Positions 55,652-64,000 of a stretch of 64,000 nucleotides of DNA are shown piece after piece. Below the pieces are notes generated by a model. The model saw only the letters and a program-made list of their open reading frames with translations, was not told the origin of the DNA and made no database searches. The stretch is taken from positions 30,064,673 to 30,128,672 of the forward strand of contig NC_047062.1 in NCBI RefSeq assembly GCF_902459465.1, in the 5' to 3' direction. The stretch comes from Asterias rubens (lineage: Eukaryota; Echinodermata; Asteroidea; Forcipulatida; Asteriidae). Made by a program: the position numbers and the translations under genes. The stretch's first letter is position 1; each line of letters opens with the position of its first letter.

Positions 55652-58600
55652 ATGACCACAATCATTAAAGTTATTAACGGGAGATGGCTCCGAATAAAGA
55701 CCGAAAAAGGGTTAGTTGCAAACTTGCAACTGATTAGGAAGATCTTGGCCCATCTCCATACTACTCAATTAGGCTCTATTAGAGAACCGATTTCGCATCC
55801 TCCAATTAGGTGTGCCCATGCTTCCTTGTGGATTATGGAATAAAATCCACTTTTTTGAAACATGAAGGGTACATTTTACCTTAGCCTTTGGCGAGTGCAG
55901 TCTTTACACCTTGACTCATACTGATTCTTTTAGAGAATCACTCGAAGATTCAACTGCCAAGAAGGCATAAAAATAATATACGTATTGTTGCAAAGAGAGA
56001 AAAGATCTGAAAACTGAAGAAAAAAACATCCTAATTGTGGTCACCCCTTACAAATCCATTATTGACACATTAATTTGTCAACACCTTCAAAAAAATAACA
56101 AGACGTCACCCCAACCCATAACAAATAATTGTAAACAAATTAATCCCAGTTTTAAATTAATTACATAATTTGGAATGAAGCTTATCACAGATCCACCACG
56201 GCCCCCTACACTTGTGCACAAGCGATGGGTACAGGAATATAGCCATTTTCGTGGGTCCAACGGACCGAAACACTACGGTGGGTTGCCCCGTTGGCTGTGC
56301 ACAAACGATGGGTACAGGAATATCCCCATATCACGGGTTCAGTGCGGCCCATACACTGTGCACAAACGATGGGTACAGGAATATCTCCATATCACGGGTT
56401 CAGTGCGGCCCATACACTGTGCACAAACGATGGGTATAGGAATATAGCTATATTCGGGGGTCCAACGACCGAAACTTAACGGTGGGTTGCCCCGTTGGCT
56501 GTGCACAAACGATGGGTACAGGAATATAGCCATATCCCGGATTCAGTGCGGCCCCATACACTGTGCACAAAATAATCGGGGGTCCAACGGCGTGCACTGT
56601 ATGGGGCCGTACTGAACCCGGGACATGGTTATACATATTTTAATTCCTGTAACCATCGTTATTTCCCAAAAATGTATTATAACAATGGAGTGTTTGAAGA
56701 ATTATAAAGCAAACTATACAGCTAAAAATCCTGCAATTTTCTACCCAGAAATAATTTAGTCAGTCATGACTAGAGTTGGGGAAATTCATTTGGACTGTAT
56801 TTTACTACCTTGTATATAATACAACAGTTGGGTATTAAAGTCACCTGAAAGTGATATTTTGTCAAAATAAAGCTTTTGTCACTAAAATATGTGTTTTGAT
56901 GAGTGGAATATGAATAAACAATTAACTAAGGTTTAAAGCAATTATTTTCCATGTTATTTACAAATTTGAAAATAAGCCCGACCCGAGAGGGCGCTGTTCG
57001 TGACGTCAATCGAAGTGCGATGAATCGCATGCAGTGCCAACACAAGATAGTGACGCTTGGCGCAAGCTAAAAACCTGCCCTCAAAGTTGATACAATACCT
57101 GATTTTTTTACGTTAGGCAAGTGCTCCTTTAGGTTCGTTGTGCTTTCAGGTACCTTCTTCGACTTCTCCACCAGCTGGAAAACTTGTTGGGATGGCGTCA
57201 TGTTTTAGAAAAGAACTTTTCTCTTCATGTCAAAAAGTGTAGTGTATTCCGGATTTTCGTAGCATCGTTAAAAACAATTACTCAACAAATTATTTTACTG
57301 TTCAGAAACAAGAAAAATCTATTTCCAGGTGACTTTAAACCTTTTTTTTCTATAATTCGGTTCTTTTTGTGAGTTTTCTTTTTTGTTTTGAGAAAACAAA
57401 ATTCTTGTCGGATGTTTTGCTGCTATATTTCCCAAATCCAAAATCTGAACTGATTAGGAAGACCTTGGCCACTCTCCATACTACTCATCTTTGTGAACCG
57501 ATTTAGCTTCATTAGGTGTGCAAAAATACTTTCTTTTTTTTAACATGAAGGGCCTTTGGCGAGTGAACTGCCAAGTAGGCATAAAAATATGCTTATTGTT
57601 GCAAAAAGAGAAAAGATCTCAAAATAACAAGACCTCAAAATAACAAGACATAAAACTTGTACCCATCATTTGTGCACAGTGTATGGGCCGCACTGAACCC
57701 GGGATATGGCTATATTCCTGTACCCATCGTTTGTGCACAGCCAACGGGGCAACCCGCCGTTAAGTTTCGGCCCGTTGGACCCCCGAATATGGCAATATTC
57801 CTGTACCCATCTCTTGTGCACAGTGTATGGGCCGTACTGAACCCGTGATATAGGGATATTCCTGTACCCATCGTTTGTGCACAGTGTATGGGCCGCACTG
57901 AACCCGGGATATGGCTATATTCCTGTACCCATCGTTTGTGCACAGCCAACGAGGCAACCCACCGTTAAGTTTCGGTCCGTTGGACCCCTGAATATGGGGA
58001 TATTCCTGTACCCATCGTTTGTGCACAGTGTATGAGCCGTGGTGTGGATCTGTGATACGGCAATATTCATGTTCTCATCGTTTGTGCACAAATAATTCAG
58101 CCTGGATATTTTCATTCCGAGGACACGTCGTAACTCTTTGTGAAATCGACCCCAGGGTATTCCGGAAGAGCACTCATCTCCTTCAAATGAATTAGATTCC
58201 TTCTGTAAACACCTTTTAATTTTATGTCGTCAAAAAAAAGGGGTGGAGGGGGGGGGGGGGGGCTCCAAGGACAAATTCAGTTTTCTGATGCATTATTTCC
58301 TGAGATATAGAGTCCCTAATGAAATTGGGACCAGATACAAGACTCTTCCCTCACGTTAAAGCGAAATTTGAAACATTACGTAATCGGACTGCAAAAACGA
58401 ATGGGTCTGTAATTTCCTGAGATAAATTTTCAGTTATAATTATTATGATTATTTCAAAATGGGAACACTAATTATTTTAATAGAATTCCCTCAAATTAGT
58501 TGACTATTGAGTCCAACACACATCTAAACACAGCTAGTGTCCATGTTGTCATATAGTGTAAATTCCCATTAATTCAGCAAACACAGACACTCTCAGTGTA

Positions 58601-59822
58601 ATTCCAATGTAGCTTTACTCATTTTTATTGTCAAAAGAATCCAAATTCAAACTTTTACAGATTACAAAATAGTCGAAATTAGATTCAGTTTCTTTTAATA
58701 AGTTAAAGATGCTATGTCAGATTTTTGGCCCCAAACATTAAAAAATATATTATTTTGTTTGAGTGAATGGTATTTTTCAAAGAGTATCACCCGCTCTAAC
58801 GAAAAAAAGTTTAACTTTTACTTTTAATGGTCAGGAACCATGACACAAATTTAAAACGTTTCTTATAAAACACATAAGAATTTGTCACGTGATATATTGT
58901 CGGGATCCCGACAAAAACTAATTTTGAGCACTTTATTTCACTGCTACTAATAATTGGCGGACTTTTTCGAGCAATGGCTCAAATGAAAGCTTAAAACTTT
59001 CTCGACCCCCATCAAAACACCTATTGAATTTTAAATCAAAATTTTTGGGTCAAATCGGCAAAGAATCTGACATAGCATCTTTAAATGTATATAATCATTA
59101 AAGTTTACATTAATTTCATTATTTGAAAGTGTTACCTTTAGCACTGAAAAGGGATGGATACCGTCCACGTTAACACAATAGTTTATAGAGCTGCTTTAAA
59201 GGCAGACAATGCTGCTTAACACAGTCAGGTAAGCACAAATTTAGCATGACACCACCAATCAGAAATGATGTGTATGCAACAGTATTTTGTCTTGTAACCT
59301 TTTATTGGTAAGCCAAAAAGGTGCTATGATTAGCTTGATGATGGGTTAATAGAAACCTCTATGAAATTGGGCCTTGCTCTTTTCAACTCCAAATTCCAAG
59401 TTTGTCCCAACTATATGTTGAGCCCAAACTTTAGTAAAATTCACTATACCAGCGGCGGATGAAAACACTCAAAAGATGAAGTAAACGATATGCAACCTTT
59501 TACAAACCATTAAGTACATATTCAAAGTTTTGAAGAATTTATACATTACAATAAATTGATAAAAGAAATTCCCGAATTTCACATCACAAGAAGTTGATAT
59601 AATAGTTTGTATAGTAACTGTACATAATATAAAGCGTCACCGTAATCACTTAGAGTAACCCAGCATCATACATAAAGAATAGCTTTAGTTTTTATCTTAA
59701 ACTGTACAATATAATAATACAAGAGTTTCAAAATAATAATGATTTAAAGTTTAATAAAAGATGACCACAATCATTAAAGTTATTAACGGGAGATGGCTCC
59801 GAAAAAGGGTTAGTTGCAAACT
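55652..59822. repeat. Array monomer 4 (right edge)
   Basis: Forward block 56197-56659, reverse block 57663-58091, the latter diverged ('caacccgccgttaag' and a 'ctcttgtgcacagtg' box). The tail differs from inner monomers ('tttttggccccaaac'). A fifth copy of the landmark starts at 59761 but breaks off after about 60 bp. Confidence 0.85.
58703..59084. mobile_element. TTAA-flanked MITE inside array monomer 4
   Basis: 382 bp. The left insert is replaced by a 'ttggccccaaac' form. Confidence 0.7.
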
Positions 59823-59840
59823 TGCATCAGTGGGTTTTCA

Positions 59841-60206
59841 ATCGGACGAGTTGGTCTTTGAAAACGCGTTTGGAACCATTTGTTATGAAATGAATACGGC
59901 TAGAAAGATATGGTGAATATGGTCTAAAAAGTAGAATAATGATCAACACAAGTATGACTCAAAATTGCATGCACGATTTTCCTTTCACAGTCGGCCATTT
60001 TATAGAGTCAACATTTTGACCCCCAAAATGGCCGACCGTGTTTCTTCGCGACGTAAAAGAAAACCGTGCAATATCGTGGCATGTTAGTGTGGATCATTAT
60101 ATTCTACTTTTAAATTATCTATCTAACCACTTGCATTTCATAACAAATGGTTCCAAATGCTTTTCAAAGACCAACTCGACCGATCCAAGGCAACGTGTTC
60201 CTTTAA
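59841..60206. mobile_element. Long-TIR MITE at the right edge of the array, left end incomplete
   Basis: The arms pair from 'cggacgagttggtctttga' (59843) to its complement near 60183, over about 50 bp. An inner pair surrounds 'tcggccattttatagag' and 'caaaatggccga'. The right end runs on to 'aacgtgttcctttaa' (TTAA at 60203-60206), but the matching 20 bp at the left end are absent. The array sequence begins there. Confidence 0.7.
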
Positions 60207-60372
60207 CACAGTGTCTTCTAAGATGAGAACAAAAAACCGTAAAGGGGCTTTTGTAGATAATTAATAAGCTACACAGAGAAATACTGCTATTGAATTCAGC
60301 TTATACCAACATAGCCCCATGTTATATTATGTTTACACTTTCTTGGATTACTTCCATGCTAATTTAGCAGCA

Positions 60373-60540
60373 GCCGATTTCACGAAACGCTAGGATTAAT
60401 CCTAACTCGAGTTAGAACGAGTAACTCATCCTAACTTAGGATGGGTTAAATGGGTCATACGTCTATATATATGGAACTGAACTCGTCCTAAGTCCAAAAA
60501 TTTATCCTAAGTTATGATGAGTTTCGTGAAGTCGACCCCT
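60373..60540. mobile_element. MITE, 'gtcgatttcacaaa' type, copy 2
   Basis: About 168 bp, from 'gccgatttcacgaaacgcta' to the inverted 'tttcgtgaagtcgac'. Inner paired blocks are 'ctaacttaggat' and 'atcctaagttat'. Related to 22752-22919. Confidence 0.65.
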
Positions 60541-62341
60541 GGTTAATGTTTGGCAAATAAATATTAGTGGTTAAAACCATGCAGATGCCAAACCAACACT
60601 CGACACATGGCATGCTTATGGATGATACTCAACCCCCTCTCTCTCTCTCTCTGTTGCACAAAAGAAGCTCTATATCTAAGATATTAAATACATTAATTGA
60701 TGTGCATGTTGGCTCTTAGTCTTGGTTTCAAGACGCTCACGTCTCAAGTGATAGCGGGAATAAAAGCGCCCTTTCGTGGCGAACGATTCGTTGGGTGCAG
60801 CGGTTTGTTATAGCGATTATAATTTCGTTTTAATATAGTTTCACAACTGGAGCGTCTTGGAACCATATTATGAAATTGCTCCTGGCTGTAATATGGTTTA
60901 AGTTTGGAATGCTACGACCCTGCGAGCATTGACGTTGTTTCTCAAGGACGTCGTCAACATTGAGCATACCACCAAGGACTTTGAACAACTGTCTCTAAAT
61001 GTGCCAGAGCCTGGCACTAGTCCAGACTGAAAGATGACAACAGCTGATCATCGCTACAACCTGAATGATGTTGTTGACATGAAACAGTTATTAATAGAAC
61101 TGTCTCTGGACGTACGTGTAGCCATCTTCATTTTTGTTCCCTATGTCGCTACGTGCTCAAAGCGTGTGTTAAACCAATACTTAAAGGCACCAGACTAGCA
61201 CCTCAAAAGTGTCGTTACACTGAAAAGTCCTCATGAGGGATGCTGGAACAAGATGTTGTTCTCCCGATTAAGACCTACGGCTCTTTGCTCGCATGGTGAA
61301 ATTTACTAAGAACCCAAAAGCAAAATGGAAGTAAAACTGATTTCAACACCTTTTCGGTGACCAAATTCGCGGTCCATTTCTTGACTTGATCGTTGTTGTA
61401 CTTTACTGATGAAGCACTTCTCCTGCAGCCTAATGACATTGATACTCCATCGTTCATTCCATTGACGTGCCTGTAAACCCACCAGGGAGCAGTTGTATAA
61501 AATGTAGACAGCATTCATGCATTGTTCGAGTAGTCCCAATTGCTCCTCATCGGGAGAGAAACTTCTGGATTTGCTTGCGAATCGAACCACTTCTCTCTAA
61601 TGAACTGTGCGCAATCATGACCTGTACATGGGTGAGATGGGAATACACAAAAGAACGGCATCAATAGTTTTCATATACACACAAAATCAGAGGTTGTCTT
61701 TTCTTACTACAATGTTATCTCAAGATGATCAACAATTCTCTGAAAGTTTGATTGTTCCCTAGTTTCAATCGAATAGAATGAATTTCAATGTGCAACTTCA
61801 GAAAACTTCTACACATACGAGGAGGTGTGAGAAAAAGGAAGATGGAGGGGGGGGGGTTGCACACTGTCCGATAGGAGCAAAGATTGGAAATGGGTGAAGC
61901 TAGGGGAAGATGGTCATGAAGTAATGCTTTACAGCACTGTAAAACATTATACACAAACAAAAACCGAATTAAAACGTGAGCAGAAACAACCCATTTGGCA
62001 GCTTTGTCAACAACAGCTTTGTCAAAGCGCCGGCGCGGCCTTCAAAGGCCTCCATTTTGTATGGTTTAGTTTCTTATCCTTTCTTTCTGTTCTATATAGT
62101 ATAAAGATTATAACCAAGTATCTATATTTCTCCTTTACTTTCATAAAGATTCCCCCTTATACCCCCTTTAATTTGCAGAATGATTGTGGTTGAAAACGTG
62201 ATACCCAAAAGTAGCATCCCGCCAAGGGGGGAATCGTTAGAGTGCTGCGTCCCGCAGGGACAAGAAGAGCCTTCGGTGTGATGTGATCGCTTATTAATAC
62301 AGTAGCAAGTTCAACCCTAAGTGTTTTTTTCCAGAGTGGCC
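60541..62341. other. No gene supported
   Basis: A CT microsatellite lies at about 60639-60655. A weak inverted pair ('cttggtttcaagacgctc' near 60720 and 'gagcgtcttggaacca' near 60860) suggests a small MITE. Frames at 61275-61590 (minus, up to 94 residues) have no recognised domain or splice support. A G-run lies at about 61848. Confidence 0.4.
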
Positions 62342-62587
62342 TGGGCCCAATTTCATAGCGCTGCTAAGCACAACAATTTGCTTAGCATGACATTTCTTCC
62401 TTGATAAAAACAGGAATGCCAACCAAATTTCCAGTCGTTGCATGTTGCGTCTTACTGGTATTCAGCTGTTGTTTGCTTGCCCTGAAAATCACGTGGAAAT
62501 TTGGGTTGGCATTCCTGTTTTTATCAAGGGAGAAATTTCATGCTAAGCAAATTTGTGTGCTTAGCAGCGCTATGAAATTGGACCCAG
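62342..62587. mobile_element. MITE, 'gggcccaatttcatagcgct' type, 246 bp
   Basis: Long inverted ends pair from 'tgggcccaatttcatagcgc' to the complement closing at 62587. A second paired block is 'ataaaaacaggaatgccaac'. Relatives of the end sequence occur at about 1640-1675 and in each array monomer (for example 42880-42893). Confidence 0.7.
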
Positions 62588-62728
62588 GTCGCTCCAGCAT
62601 AAGGAAGATGGCAAAGGCTAGTCATCACCCCTGCCCTTTCCCATCTCACATAGAGAGTATGGGCCAGCGGATCGACTGTTGAACTTAATGGTTTGAAAGC
62701 AATAAAAAAAACATTGAGAGCGACGTGC

Positions 62729-63116
62729 CTAAGGAAAGGTATACAGTTCGGGTACACTCTTCAAGTTGATGGCAAGATAAACTACTGGTTGGGAGCCTAC
62801 AGCAGCTTTCGATAGTATAAAGCTTTCTAAGACACATTCTACTTCGAAGTAATGTACATATGTCAAAAGATTTCAGTTTTAATACCCCAAAATTTGAATA
62901 TGAGAAGCATTACTGCAGTAACACTTCTCATATTGCGTATTCCTTAGGGATGATGCTTCCAGCGTTACCATATTCGCTCTGGATTTTCAGCGATATCTAA
63001 AAAAAACGCGACCACCTTCTTGAAATTGAATCTTCACATGTTAGTTTCATATAGTGTACATTTTTATTTATATAATTGAATGGTTTCAAAAACTAAAGGT
63101 ACTTTGCCTTTAAGGC
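62729..63116 (+). repeat. Repeat family B, copy 4
   Basis: The fullest copy, from 'aaggaaaggtatacag' to 'ctttgcctttaagg'. It carries the 'cttctcatattgcgtattcc' block, also seen at about 520 and 2315. Confidence 0.6.
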
Positions 63117-63943
63117 CCTTTAAATGTGTGTTTTCTACTGGAGGTTTTCTCAAAGAGTAGTCTCGATCCATTCAAAGAAGTTAAAACCCGTAAATGCCCA
63201 ATAGGATCCTGAACGTAGTTTTTGTTACACTTCAGTTTGAGCCTCTACCAAGACTTGCAGTGCTCAGGTTACCTTCCTCACACAACATGCCTTGGTTCCA
63301 CTTCATGGGCCTACTGCTTTTAATGGGAATAATACACACGGTGACACTTTCCGGAGAGTAAGAAATCAGAAACGCAATACCGAAGAGAGCCTGGCATCTA
63401 ATGCAAACAGTTACGCTTTGGTGTTGACTTGAGCTGATGGAGGTCCATCAGGTTAAAGGGGGGGGGGGGGTCAGAGTGCCACACCATGTCGGCAGACCCT
63501 TCAATGAATCTTGTCACGAATGCACGGTTGTTTGTCCCCTCTCTGTCCCCAATCTTGATCTAATAAGAGCTGACGGTAAACCATGCTGGACCTTACCGCC
63601 AAAATGGAGAAGCGGGCATAATAATTATCGTACACAATTGCATTTGCCGTTCGCCATTTTAAAAAAAAGAGGCCCTCCATTAAAATGCACCACCACGGAG
63701 TTTGTCAGCTGCTTCGCTGATAATCAGAGGTCGCTTTAAGCGTCCCGAGACCCTTGGGAAATGTATAGATGCATGGCTGCTCACGTTCGAAACGAGGAAA
63801 GTAAAAACAACCATTTACATTTCCCGGCCCCAAATAACGATTAATTGATCTAAAGCTATTGAACTTGGAGATTAACTTAGAATCCCCGTTCTGTTTGTGT
63901 ACGGAAATTGTTTTCCTATATACGTCGTAATGCAAGTCTAAAT
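63117..63943. other. No gene supported
   Basis: Contains a G-run at about 63460 and a short inverted pair near 63603 and 63650 ('ccaaaatgg' against 'cgccatttt'). Open frames are short and without domains. Confidence 0.4.
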
Positions 63944-64000
63944 TTAAAGGCACTGGACGTATGTGGTACACAAGTTTGTGTGCTTTCAGATGTCAAATTA
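63944..64000. mobile_element. TTAA-MITE family A, cut by the window edge
   Basis: Begins with TTAA and a diverged terminus ('aggcactggac'), then jumps to the interior block 'gtgtgctttcagatg'. The rest lies outside the window. Confidence 0.5.

Larger units (their letters stand above)
38944..59822. repeat. Tandem array of about 4.1-kb monomers (about 21 kb)
   Basis: Successive copies of the landmark 'gatgaccacaatcattaaag' start near 43284, 47386, 51518, 55652 and 59760, giving periods of about 4102, 4132, 4134 and 4108 bp. A monomer contains, in order: a half-unit L ('aagatcttggcccatctcc' and after), a forward minisatellite block, a core of about 1 kb with 'gagggcgctgttcgtgacgt', a shorter half-unit R ('aagaccttggccactctcc' and after), a reverse minisatellite block, half a MITE end, a G-run, and about 1.5 kb of AT-rich sequence. 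The minisatellite box is GTGCACAAACGATGGGTACA, repeated at 61 or 82 bp. No protein gene is supported: frames through the blocks stay open only because the repeats lack stops. Confidence 0.93.

Noticed and set aside
38944-59822. CRISPR-like array
   Set aside because: Repeat spacing is 61/82 bp with near-identical spacers, the host is eukaryotic and no cas genes are present.
61275-61590. Two overlapping minus-strand frames of 79 and 94 residues
   Set aside because: No recognised domain, no partner exons with convincing splice sites, and the two frames contradict each other.

Overview
The window is nuclear DNA of a metazoan, most likely an invertebrate deuterostome and probably an echinoderm such as a sea star. 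The genes are split by many short GT-AG introns. The DNA between and within them is AT-rich and full of TTAA-flanked MITEs, tRNA-headed SINEs and remnants of DIRS and CR1/L2-like retroelements. The lineage is an inference from repeat style and gene order. There is no bacterial, phage or CRISPR content.

Four spliced protein genes can be rebuilt with consistent exon phases. From left to right they are: an uncharacterised 464-aa protein with paired CxxC motifs (8.9-11.9 kb, minus strand, 6 exons); an SLC38A6-type sodium-coupled amino-acid transporter (13.6-24.1 kb, minus, 13 exons, 508 aa); TRMT5, the tRNA guanine-37 N1-methyltransferase (24.9-27.2 kb, plus, 3 coding exons, 465 aa); and MNAT1/MAT1, the CDK-activating-kinase assembly factor of TFIIH (29.4-36.6 kb, minus, 8 exons, 324 aa). 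SLC38A6 and TRMT5 are head to head across 781 bp, and TRMT5 and MNAT1 are tail to tail. Once the window is flipped, this is the same order and orientation as MNAT1-TRMT5-SLC38A6 on human chromosome 14q23.1, so it is a conserved deuterostome gene block.

The left 8.9 kb has no confident gene. It holds a tandem duplication of about 1.7 kb carrying exon-like cassettes (0-3.4 kb). Next come fragments of a minus-strand DIRS-type element (tyrosine-recombinase-like at 4.85-5.48 kb, reverse transcriptase at 6.88-7.37 kb), with a plus-strand CR1/L2-like LINE fragment lodged between them (5.84-6.68 kb).

The right third is dominated by a tandem array of about 21 kb (38.94-59.82 kb) made of roughly 4.1-kb monomers. 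Each monomer holds two related half-units, and each half-unit ends in a block of 61/82-bp minisatellite repeats. The two blocks of a monomer point in opposite directions, which gives a foldback-like layout. The monomers in the middle of the array are nearly identical and differ in a mosaic way, which indicates recent homogenisation. A separate TTAA-flanked MITE sits at the same place in every monomer. From 59.8 kb to the end there are only MITEs, simple repeats and unassigned DNA.

The array is the most unusual structure here. I do not see evidence for a new enzymatic or defence system.
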